64,000 nucleotides of DNA from positions 124,001-188,000 of the forward strand of contig JAPLQY010000071.1 of assembly GCA_026399475.1 (NCBI GenBank), in the 5' to 3' direction. The DNA is from Rhodocyclales bacterium. GTDB taxonomy: Bacteria > Pseudomonadota > Gammaproteobacteria > Burkholderiales > Rhodocyclaceae. How positions within the stretch are numbered: the first letter of the stretch is position 1; every line of letters begins with the position of its first letter. A model generated the notes under the pieces. The model searched no databases, was not told the origin of the DNA, and worked only from the letters and a program-made list of their open reading frames with translations. Positions 16,554-23,999 of the stretch are shown piece after piece. The translations under genes and the position numbers were made by a program.

Positions 16554-18017
16554 TTAATAGACCGGTCGGGTCCAGCACTTCGTCGTTTTCATCGCGACGA
16601 GGTGCTTGACCAGTTTCATCTTGAGCTTGTAGGCGGTGAAATCGACGGCGGCAATTTCTTCCTTGCGCAATGTTTCCGTCGCCTCCACGATCCCTGCGAC
16701 AGCGCCCGCGACCTTTGGCAGGCGGCTCTCCATGACCCAGTGGAAGTCGTCTTCCTCGTTCAGCAGGTACACCGGATTCGAGATGAAGTTGACCAGCGGG
16801 ACGCCGGCCAGATACCAGTCGCCGCCGTCGGTGGGAGGGTAGGGGCCGAGCGGACCTTCGGGCGGGAGCAGAAAGGCGCGGTCCACGCCGTTGTCCTCGA
16901 GGTTGGCGAGAACCGCATCGACCATGGCCTGGTTGAACGGCAGGAACACGCCGGTTCCTTCGGCGAGGCCGCTTTCGACCAGCTCGCCCGCCGCATTTTC
17001 GATGGCTTCCTTGGCGACGTGCTCGACGGTGATCTCCAGCGCCACCCTGGGCACGACATCGGCGGCGTGGTCCGCAATGAACCTGCGGGTGCCGATCGAG
17101 CCGTAGAAGTGGCCCGCGGTAAACAGCACGATGATTTTCCGTCGCGGCCTTTTCCCCGCGGCGAAATGTTTCGCCAGCGCCAGGATCACCGAGCAGCCGG
17201 AGGCGTCCTCGACCGGCGAGATGAAGGGCGAGTCATGGTGGCAGTGCAGGATCACGCACTCGTCGGTCTCGCCGGATATCTCGCCGACGATGTTGTGGGT
17301 CACCGAGGGTGAGCGTTCGCCGGTGAGGGTCAGGCGGACCCTGGCCCCGTTCCTCGCGAGCCGGCGAATTTCGGGGCCGTCGCCGCGGCCTACCCAGAAG
17401 CCCGGAAGCGGTTTGTCGAGGATGTCCTTTTCCTTGAATCCGTAGGGGGCGTACATCCGATGGGAGCCGCCCGGCTGGTCCTTGAGGATGCCGATGAAGC
17501 CTATGGCGCCCCGCTCGAATGCCTTGCGGTAGAGGTGCCAGCCGAGCCGCACCCAGGTGGCCGGATGTTTGACATCCTTGATGTTGTCGTCGGGGTCGTA
17601 TTTCCCCATCGAGAAATTTCCGATCAGCTCGACATCGAGGAGCGGGAACCCGATATCGGTGACGACCACCTTGCCGGTCCAGTCGGCGGAATGCGTGAAG
17701 GCGCTGGAGTCCGCATAGACGAGGCTTGATTCGAGCCCTTCGGCGGGAGTGAACCGGCAATAGGGTATCCATTGGGCATTGAACGACCTGAAGCCCGCGC
17801 CGGCATCGATCTCGACCAGTGATTTTTCCGGTTGATGGCATTCGACCGGTATCGCTTCCTTGCGGATATTGGCGAGTCCGAACTCTTCGAGTTTGCGGAC
17901 AAGGTAATCCTCGTTCGCCAGCCCGGCCGGCGAGCCCGCCCGCCGGGCGCCAAACGACGCCATTTCACGAATCCACGCCATCATCTCGGTGCTTGAAAAC
18001 GCTGACTGGTAGTCCAC
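16554..18017 (-). CDS. M28-like peptidase/amidohydrolase with PA-type insert, altered active site
   Basis: A 487-residue cytoplasmic protein without a signal peptide. The central part resembles M28 aminopeptidases: VILHCHHDSPFISPVEDASGCSVIL near residue 255 holds the expected His-x-Asp and bridging Asp. A PA-like insertion domain spans about residues 90-240. The usual Glu-Glu pair, normally after the next strand, is replaced: the sequence reads FTAGHFYGSIGTRRF, so the general base and one zinc ligand seem to be missing. It starts at GTG preceded by GAGGAG. It is on the same strand as the fusion gene but upstream of that gene's own promoter. It may have a changed hydrolytic activity or none; the substrate is unknown. 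Confidence 0.75.
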   Translation of the reverse strand: MDYQSAFSSTEMMAWIREMASFGARRAGSPAGLANEDYLVRKLEEFGLANIRKEAIPVECHQPEKSLVEIDAGAGFRSFNAQWIPYCRFTPAEGLESSLVYADSSAFTHSADWTGKVVVTDIGFPLLDVELIGNFSMGKYDPDDNIKDVKHPATWVRLGWHLYRKAFERGAIGFIGILKDQPGGSHRMYAPYGFKEKDILDKPLPGFWVGRGDGPEIRRLARNGARVRLTLTGERSPSVTHNIVGEISGETDECVILHCHHDSPFISPVEDASGCSVILALAKHFAAGKRPRRKIIVLFTAGHFYGSIGTRRFIADHAADVVPRVALEITVEHVAKEAIENAAGELVESGLAEGTGVFLPFNQAMVDAVLANLEDNGVDRAFLLPPEGPLGPYPPTDGGDWYLAGVPLVNFISNPVYLLNEEDDFHWVMESRLPKVAGAVAGIVEATETLRKEEIAAVDFTAYKLKMKLVKHLVAMKTTKCWTRPVY

Positions 18018-18295
18018 TGCCGGGTCTCCTCGAAATGCGGCTATTTATATTTGGCTATTTGGAATTCGCGATTTATATTCAATGTGCATGCTGTTGCGCC
18101 GCGTCTTTGCGGGCAAATCCGGTCAAACGCTAAAGTCAGCCATGTCTGTTTCGTGCCCACTGCCGCCGGTAGTCATGCGGACGACCTCTGAAACGTCTGC
18201 TGTTGAGTCGTTTGAAGACACTTTAATGCTCCCATCCTGATCCGCATGACAGGCTGCTCCTGGCCGGATGCGGAAGACCAGTTCTACTCACCAAG

Positions 18296-18616
18296 TTAAC
18301 CCCAAGCTCGAGTTAGCAGTTCATCAAGAGCATCCATGATGCGACTACCCTGCGAACTCAGGGATTCCACATACTCGCCAAGTAACTCGTTAGGAACCGA
18401 GACAATTTCGAGCGGATGCAGGACCACTTGAACATTTTCGATTTTGAACGATGGGTTGAATCGCGGATTACTTATCTTCCCGAGGGCAGCTTTTCGAACC
18501 ATGGGGACAACCACCCGCCGACGGTAACTGTCATACAACGAGGATTGGACAAGCACCACATAGGGAATATCGTCCCGATGCTTTCCTGTGTTCCGATGCA
18601 CATCGAATTGAGCCAT
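18296..18616 (-). CDS. ccdB: CcdB-type toxin
   Basis: A 106-residue protein of the CcdB family (MAQFDVHRN, YVVLVQSSLYD, RVVVPMVR, a C-terminal helix with LGEYVESLSSQGSRIMDALDELLT and the tail RAWG). CcdB poisons DNA gyrase; the C-terminal Gly-Ser-Arg...Ala-Trp-Gly-type ending resembles that needed for toxicity. The gene is nine bases downstream of the antitoxin gene, the usual order. As a chromosomal copy it may be a stability module or relic of transfer; it shows no visible damage. Confidence 0.9.
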   Translation of the reverse strand: MAQFDVHRNTGKHRDDIPYVVLVQSSLYDSYRRRVVVPMVRKAALGKISNPRFNPSFKIENVQVVLHPLEIVSVPNELLGEYVESLSSQGSRIMDALDELLTRAWG

Positions 18617-18625
18617 GACACGGGT

Positions 18626-18880
18626 TCAAAGCGACGAATACTCATCAGCGAATGACCCATGCGTGGCGTTGAATGCGTTCCACATGGACATGGTCGCCTC
18701 AAGAGTCCTGGCCTTGGCCATGCGCTGCTGATATTCGTGTTCGACATAGTCCGCAAGCAGCGACTCAACCACTCCGGAGAGATTGTTGGTCAGACCGCGT
18801 ACCTGAACAACCAGGTCTTCATTCAAGGTCAGATTTACCGGGCGCTTCCTGGCTTCACTATTAAACGTAGTTGCCTTCAT
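18626..18880 (-). CDS. ccdA: CcdA-type antitoxin
   Basis: An 84-residue protein with an N-terminal ribbon-helix-helix (KRPVNLTLNEDLVVQVRGLTN) and a C-terminal helix rich in charged residues ending MWNAFNATHGSFADEYSSL, the CcdB-binding tail typical of CcdA. A strong ribosome site GGAGGTG precedes the ATG. CcdA dimers bind DNA at their own promoter; tandem ATGCGCAT palindromes directly upstream are the candidate operator. It forms an operon with ccdB. Confidence 0.9.
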   Translation of the reverse strand: MKATTFNSEARKRPVNLTLNEDLVVQVRGLTNNLSGVVESLLADYVEHEYQQRMAKARTLEATMSMWNAFNATHGSFADEYSSL

Positions 18881-18891
18881 CGTACACCTCC

Positions 18892-18912
18892 AATGCGCAT
18901 TGTATGCGCATT
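18892..18912. promoter_or_regulatory. Candidate CcdA operator
   Basis: Two copies of ATGCGCATT stand one after the other (AATGCGCATT at 18892-18901, TATGCGCATT at 18903-18912), 11 bases above the ccdA start. Each contains the palindrome ATGCGCAT. Tandem palindromes suit cooperative binding by ribbon-helix-helix antitoxin dimers. Confidence 0.6.
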
Positions 18913-18951
18913 CTGATGGAAATGGAATGCCATGCCCGGCGTCACAGGGCG

Positions 18952-19956
18952 CTAGGCGGATGCAGGCGCTCCGATGAATCGCGGGTTCTCGAACAGGGAG
19001 GCGATCCTGACCTGGCGCACCTCGGGGTGGTCGGGCACCAGGTAGATTACCGGCGTCAGCATTTCCTCGAAAATCCCGCGCAGGCTGCGCGCACCGACCC
19101 GGTATTCCATGGCGAGGTCGGCGATCTGGCCGAATACCTGCGGGTCGATTATCAGCTCGACCCCATCGTTCTGCAGGATCTGGTGGTACTGTTTGTAGAT
19201 CGAGTTTTCCGGTTCGGTCATGATCCTGACCATCATCTCGCGAGAGAGCGGCTTCAGGGACGCGACGATCGGCAGGCGGCCGGCGAATTCCTGGATCAGC
19301 CCGTATTCGAACAGGTCGGTCGGCTTGACGCGCGCGTTGAGGCGATCGAGCAGCTTCTCGTTGTCGTCCTCCGATGTGGCGATGAAGCCGAAAGAGCGGG
19401 TCTTCGAGAGGATCTCGTCGATCCCGACGAAGGCGCCGCCGCAGATGAAGAGAATCTGCGTGGTGTCGATGTAGCGCGCGTCCTTGATCTTGACCGGCAC
19501 GCCCTCCATGATCTTCAACAGCGCATGCTGGACGCCTTCGCCGGAGGTTCCGCGCGACTGGCTGTTTTGACTGCTGATGGCTTTGAGCTTGTCGATCTCG
19601 TCGATGAAAACGATGCCGCGCTGGGCCTGCGCAATATCGCCCTCGGCCTTGTCGATCAGCCGCTGCAGGATCGCCTCGATTTCCTCATTGACATATTCGC
19701 TTTGCGCCAGCGAGGTGGCGTTGGCCGTGACGAAAGGCACCCCGAGCACCCTGGAGAGCGTTTCGCACAGCAGCGTCTTGCCGGTGCCGGTGGGACCGAT
19801 CAGGAGGACATTGCTCTTGACGATTTCCACCTTGCCAGGCGCGGCGAGTTCGATTTTCTTGTAATGGGTATAGACGGCGACGGCCAGCTGGCGCTTGGCC
19901 TCATCCTGGCCGATGACGTGCTGGTCAAGAAATTTGACGATCTGGCTGGGGGTCAT
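18952..19956 (-). CDS. ClpX-like AAA+ ATPase lacking the zinc-binding domain
   Basis: A 334-residue AAA+ unfoldase core. The Walker A motif GPTGTGKT is near residue 53, Walker B FIDEID near residue 117, and the sensor-2 arginine region VGARSLRGIFEEM near residue 293. ClpX is normally about 420 residues with an N-terminal zinc domain for adaptors; here the protein begins directly at the HxxGQDEAKRQLAVAVY segment. No clpP lies beside it, so it may be a second ClpX paralogue working with ClpP encoded elsewhere or as a stand-alone unfoldase. The typical IGF loop for ClpP docking is not evident: the corresponding region reads SFGFIATSEDD. Confidence 0.85.
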   Translation of the reverse strand: MTPSQIVKFLDQHVIGQDEAKRQLAVAVYTHYKKIELAAPGKVEIVKSNVLLIGPTGTGKTLLCETLSRVLGVPFVTANATSLAQSEYVNEEIEAILQRLIDKAEGDIAQAQRGIVFIDEIDKLKAISSQNSQSRGTSGEGVQHALLKIMEGVPVKIKDARYIDTTQILFICGGAFVGIDEILSKTRSFGFIATSEDDNEKLLDRLNARVKPTDLFEYGLIQEFAGRLPIVASLKPLSREMMVRIMTEPENSIYKQYHQILQNDGVELIIDPQVFGQIADLAMEYRVGARSLRGIFEEMLTPVIYLVPDHPEVRQVRIASLFENPRFIGAPASA

Positions 19957-20035
19957 GATGGAAATCCCGCTTTACAGGTGGAGATGGATGCGGATACCAG
20001 ACTACCAGCATGAATCGGAATGCAGTGAGCCGATT

Positions 20036-21565
20036 TCAGGCAGGCGACCCGCCGCCTGTTGCCAGCAATTCGCGCAACCGGGTCTTCAGCACCTTGCCGG
20101 TATTGTTCTTGGGCAGGGAATCGACCACCACATAGCGCTTGGGTCGCTTGAAGCGGGCGATGTTGTCCAGGCACAGGGCATCGAGTTCGGCGCTGTCGGG
20201 CGCGGCCCCGCGGGGGACGATGAAGGCGATCACGATCTCGCCCCATTCGGGATCGGCCTGGCCCACCACCGAGACCTCGCTCACCGCCGAATGCCGCAGC
20301 AGCACTTCCTCGACTTCGCGCGGATAGATGTTGGAGCCGCCGGAAATGATCACGTCCTTGCTGCGGTCTTTCAGCGTGAGGAAGCCGTCTTCGTCCATGC
20401 TGCCGACATCTCCCGTATGCAGCCAGCCGTCGCGCAAGGTCTCGGCGCTGGCGCCGGGATTGTTCCAGTAGCCCGCCATGACCACATCGCCGCGCACCAG
20501 AACCTCGCCGATCTCGCCCGCGGGCAGCGGCTGGTCGTCGGCATCGGCGACCCGGACCTCGACTCCGGTGAAGGCATGGCCGACCGAGGCCAGGCGCTGC
20601 TCGTAGCGAGGATGCGCGACATCGGCGTGCAGGGCCTTGTCCAGGCAGGTGATGGTCATCGGCGATTCGCCCTGGCCGTAGATCTGCACCAGCTTGAAGC
20701 CGAAGCGGCGCAGCGCCGCCTTGCAGTCGGCCACGTACATCGGTCCGCCGCCGTAGACGATGGTCTTGAGCCCGGAGGTATCGGCGTCGGCCGGGTGATC
20801 GACCAGGCGTTTCACCATGGTCGGTGCGGCGAACAGGGTCACGCCACTGTGTACTTGCAGCAGGGAAAAGATTTCGGCCGGGTCGAAACCGCCCGATTCG
20901 GTCACCACGTTGAGTCCGCCGCGGGCGACGTGGGGCAGCATGTAAAAGCCCGAGCCGTGCGACATCGGCGCGGCGTGGATGATGGCATCGCCGGGCGCGA
21001 TGCTGTCGACGTCCGATGAATAGTTGAGGATCGCCGCCATCACGTTGCGATGGGTCAGGGTCACGCCCTTGGGCCGCCCGGTGGTGCCGCTGGTATAGAA
21101 CAGCCAGGCCGCGTCGTCCGCCGCGCGCGACGCCACCGCCACCGGCGCGGCGGCACAAAGCCTGGCGTAGTCCGGGCCGTCGACATCGACCACCTGTTCC
21201 ATGCCGGTGACGGCGAGCGGGGCGAGGGCGGGGTACAAGTCGGCGGTGGCGAAGCACAAACGCGCGCCGCTGTCGGCGAGGATGAATTCCAGCTCCTTGG
21301 GGTGCAGCTTGGCGTTGATCGGCACGGCGGCCAGGCCCGCATGCCAGCATGCAAACATCAGCTCGACGTACTGAGGGCAGTTCTTCATTACCAGGCCGAC
21401 GCGGTCATTGGGTTTCAGCCGCGCGGCCAGGCCGGCAGCGAGGCGGCCGACGTGTGTGGCCAGTTCGGCATAGCTCGCCAGCAGGCGCTCGCCTCGCGCC
21501 AGCGCGGGACGCTGCGGGTGGATGCACGCGGCGCGGACGAGCAGTTGGGCGATGTTCACGCTCAT
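20036..21565 (-). CDS. AMP-forming acyl-CoA synthetase
   Basis: A 509-residue ANL-superfamily ligase: the phosphate loop WLFYTSGTTGRPKGVTLTH is near residue 155, QIYGQGESP near residue 287, LHTGDVG near residue 385, IISGGSNIYPREVEE near residue 410 and the catalytic lysine in PKNNTGKVLK near residue 490. It resembles long-chain or aromatic acyl-CoA synthetases of unknown specificity. The ATG overlaps the stop of nnrS (ATGA), so the two genes are coupled, an unusual partnership. A frame continuing upstream is only antisense-type extension. The substrate cannot be predicted. Confidence 0.85.
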   Translation of the reverse strand: MSVNIAQLLVRAACIHPQRPALARGERLLASYAELATHVGRLAAGLAARLKPNDRVGLVMKNCPQYVELMFACWHAGLAAVPINAKLHPKELEFILADSGARLCFATADLYPALAPLAVTGMEQVVDVDGPDYARLCAAAPVAVASRAADDAAWLFYTSGTTGRPKGVTLTHRNVMAAILNYSSDVDSIAPGDAIIHAAPMSHGSGFYMLPHVARGGLNVVTESGGFDPAEIFSLLQVHSGVTLFAAPTMVKRLVDHPADADTSGLKTIVYGGGPMYVADCKAALRRFGFKLVQIYGQGESPMTITCLDKALHADVAHPRYEQRLASVGHAFTGVEVRVADADDQPLPAGEIGEVLVRGDVVMAGYWNNPGASAETLRDGWLHTGDVGSMDEDGFLTLKDRSKDVIISGGSNIYPREVEEVLLRHSAVSEVSVVGQADPEWGEIVIAFIVPRGAAPDSAELDALCLDNIARFKRPKRYVVVDSLPKNNTGKVLKTRLRELLATGGGSPA

Positions 21566-22734
21566 GGTGAGGGACGTGGCGCACTTGGCGTCACGAGGAC
21601 TTTCCAGAACACCATGAAATAGAGTGCGAAGGCTGCCGCCCACAGCGCGGCGGAGAGCGCTATCGCTGCGTTCCCCAGGCCATGGACGCTTGCCGCCAGC
21701 CGCAGCAGGGCAGCGACGAACACCAGGACACAAGCCACGAGCATCGCACCCGGCACCACCAGCGGGCGGCCGGTGTGGCGCAGGCTGACGCGGGTCATCA
21801 GTCCCAGCATCATCAGGCCCAGGCTGCCCACCGTGAAGGCGTGCAGCCATGCGGCTTCGGGCACGATGCCGGTCAGTTCGGCGGCGGCCTTGAGGGCGAA
21901 GGCCAGCACCAGCCAGCCGAAGCCGAGGTGCATGACCAGCACCAGCGGCGCGTCGGCCACGCGCCAGCCCTGCCAGCGGGCGGTGCGCCAGCCGTGCAGC
22001 AGCGCGCAGGCCAGTGCAACGCTGCCGGTCCATGCTGGCGGGGCGGTGCCGAGGTCGAGCACGGCGAGCGCGAGCAGCGCGGTGACGGCGGCAATCTCCA
22101 GTTTCATGTTGCACGGCGCCAGTTCGCCGCGGCCTTTTTCGCGCAGCGCGTTGCCGGTAAAAATCGGTGCCAGCACGCCGCCCTTCAGTACGTACAGCAC
22201 GATCAGCGCATAAATGGCCAGACGCAGCGCCAGCCACGCCTCTATGTGGTTTGCCGTGGCCAGGCCGTGGTGGTAGATCAGGTTGGCGGCGAACAGCGCG
22301 AACAGGATCGGCAGCAGCAGCAGGTACAGCCGGTTGGCGGCGCGCAGCAACTGCGGTGCGAGCATGATGAATACGGTGGGGAAGAGAAGGCAATCAATGA
22401 TCGCCGGCAGCAGCGGCGGCAGCCAGGGGGCGGCCCAGAAGGCCAGCCGCCCGCCCAGCCACAGCAGCACCAGCGTGACCAGGCGGCGCCCTCGAATTTC
22501 CTCGGTGCCGGCCCAACTGGGCAGTGCCGTAAGCACGATGCCCGTGATGATCGCCGCCGAGAAGCCGAAGATGAACTCGTGGCCGTGGAGCAACTTCAGC
22601 GGCACGTTGCCTGCGGGCAGGCTCCATAACCCGAGAAATGCTCCCAGCCAGGCCGCAACCAGCAGCGGTGCATACAGCGCACCGAGAAAATAGAAGGGCC
22701 GGAAGGAGCTGACCCAAAGCGGCGATGAGATCAA
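21562..22734 (-). CDS. nnrS: NnrS family membrane protein
   Basis: A 390-residue integral membrane protein with about ten to twelve hydrophobic segments. The family features are LLHGHEFIFGFSAAIITG near residue 48, WLGGRLAFW near residue 92, YHHGL near residue 153, HAFTVGSLGLMMLGLMTRVSLRHTGRPL near residue 300. NnrS is a haem- and copper-containing protein that protects against nitric oxide stress and is typical of denitrifiers. The start is a TTG with no strong ribosome site, so the true start may differ by a few codons. It is followed by an overlapping acyl-CoA synthetase gene. Confidence 0.9.
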   Translation of the reverse strand: MISSPLWVSSFRPFYFLGALYAPLLVAAWLGAFLGLWSLPAGNVPLKLLHGHEFIFGFSAAIITGIVLTALPSWAGTEEIRGRRLVTLVLLWLGGRLAFWAAPWLPPLLPAIIDCLLFPTVFIMLAPQLLRAANRLYLLLLPILFALFAANLIYHHGLATANHIEAWLALRLAIYALIVLYVLKGGVLAPIFTGNALREKGRGELAPCNMKLEIAAVTALLALAVLDLGTAPPAWTGSVALACALLHGWRTARWQGWRVADAPLVLVMHLGFGWLVLAFALKAAAELTGIVPEAAWLHAFTVGSLGLMMLGLMTRVSLRHTGRPLVVPGAMLVACVLVFVAALLRLAASVHGLGNAAIALSAALWAAAFALYFMVFWKVLVTPSAPRPSP

Positions 22735-22957
22735 GGTTAGTCTGACGAAGGGAAAGGGCGAACGGAATTATGCGGCATGCAGCGGGCTTTGCAGTACCGT
22801 CCCTGTGTCGGCATTTTGCATCTCGTCGGTGCCAGTCAATTTTGGCGAGATCCATTCGGTCTATGATGCGCTATCGACTTTATCGACTGGCGTTACCGGG
22901 ATCTCTCCGTGATCCAGAAATGCCACTCCCGTCGAACAATATTGGAGGGAATGCCAC

Positions 22958-23962
22958 ATGAAGGGCTTTCGGCTGTTCGTCACCTGTGCCCTGCTCTCGG
23001 GATGCCCGGCCGCGGCCTTCGTCCAGCAGCCGATTGTCATCAAGTTCAGCCACGTTGCCGCAATCGATACGCCGAAAGGCCAGGGGGCCGAGCGTTTCAA
23101 GAAGCTCGCCGAAGAGCGGACGAAGGGGCGTGTGCAGGTGGATATCTATGCCAACAGTTCCCTGTTCAAGGACAAGGAAGAACTCGAGGCGCTACAGATG
23201 GGCTCGGTGCAGATGCTCGCCCCGTCAATTTCCAAATTCGGGCCCTTCGGCGTCAAGGAGTTCGAGGTTTTTGATCTGCCCTTCGTGACTCCGGATATCG
23301 CCAGTTTTCAGCGGCTGGCGACCAGTGAATTCGGTACTTCCATGCTCAAGAAGCTTGAATCGCGAGGGGTGCGCGGGCTAGCTTACTGGGATGCCGGGTT
23401 TCGCGTCATTACGTCGAACAAGCCCTTGCACAAGCTGGCCGATTTCAAGGGGATGAAAATCCGGATCAACTCGTCCAAGGTCAACGAGGCCACCATGCGC
23501 TCGATAGGTGCGCTGCCCCAGACAATGGCATTCTCGGAGGTCTATATGGGCCTGCAGACCGGCGTCGTCGACGGGGCGGATACCGTGATGTACAACGCGC
23601 TGACGCAAAAATTCTACGAGGTGCAAAAGCATATTTCTCTGTTGCATCACTCGCACCAGGGATACGTCGTGGTCGTCAACAAGAAATTCTGGGACGGACT
23701 GCCAAAGGATATTCGAGTAGCCCTGGAGTCGGCAATGGCCGATGCAACTACCCACGCCAACGCCTTATCCATCGCAGAGGAGCATAGCGCGATGGAGAAG
23801 ATCAAAGCCTCCGGTAGATCCACGATCGATGAGATGACCGTTGCGCAACGAGACGAAATCAAGAAAGCCATGATGACGGTCCATCACGACATGGAAGGCC
23901 GCCTGGGTCGGGAAAACATCCGTGCGATGTACAAGGCAGTGGGCTTTGTTGCGCCGAAGTGA
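22958..23962 (+). CDS. TRAP transporter substrate-binding protein (DctP family), solitary
   Basis: A 334-residue periplasmic binding protein. The N-terminus is a secretion signal with a possible lipobox LSGC (Cys16), so it may be a lipoprotein rather than a free periplasmic protein. DctP features are visible: DFKGMKIRINSSKVNEATMRSIGALP near residue 165 with the carboxylate-binding arginine, and MAFSEVYMGLQTGVVDGADTV. No DctQ or DctM genes adjoin it. The gene points toward the convergent indolepyruvate oxidoreductase gene 37 bp beyond its stop. It may serve the TRAP permease at 50.4-52.3 kb or another one; the ligand is presumably an organic acid. Confidence 0.88.
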   Translation: MKGFRLFVTCALLSGCPAAAFVQQPIVIKFSHVAAIDTPKGQGAERFKKLAEERTKGRVQVDIYANSSLFKDKEELEALQMGSVQMLAPSISKFGPFGVKEFEVFDLPFVTPDIASFQRLATSEFGTSMLKKLESRGVRGLAYWDAGFRVITSNKPLHKLADFKGMKIRINSSKVNEATMRSIGALPQTMAFSEVYMGLQTGVVDGADTVMYNALTQKFYEVQKHISLLHHSHQGYVVVVNKKFWDGLPKDIRVALESAMADATTHANALSIAEEHSAMEKIKASGRSTIDEMTVAQRDEIKKAMMTVHHDMEGRLGRENIRAMYKAVGFVAPK

Positions 23963-23999
23963 AAGCATTTTCATCCTCTCGAGCGCGGCAGCCAGGATG

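Noticed and set aside
18018-18295. Non-coding stretch between the M28-like gene and ccdB searched for small genes, tRNA and attachment sites
   Set aside because: Nothing with support was found; only the probable promoter of the M28-like gene just above 18017.
21566-22393. N-terminal extension of the acyl-CoA synthetase frame to 785 residues
   Set aside because: The extension overlaps nnrS on the same strand in another frame and has Arg/Ala-rich noise. The family start MSVNIAQLL at 21565 overlaps the nnrS stop as in a normal operon.
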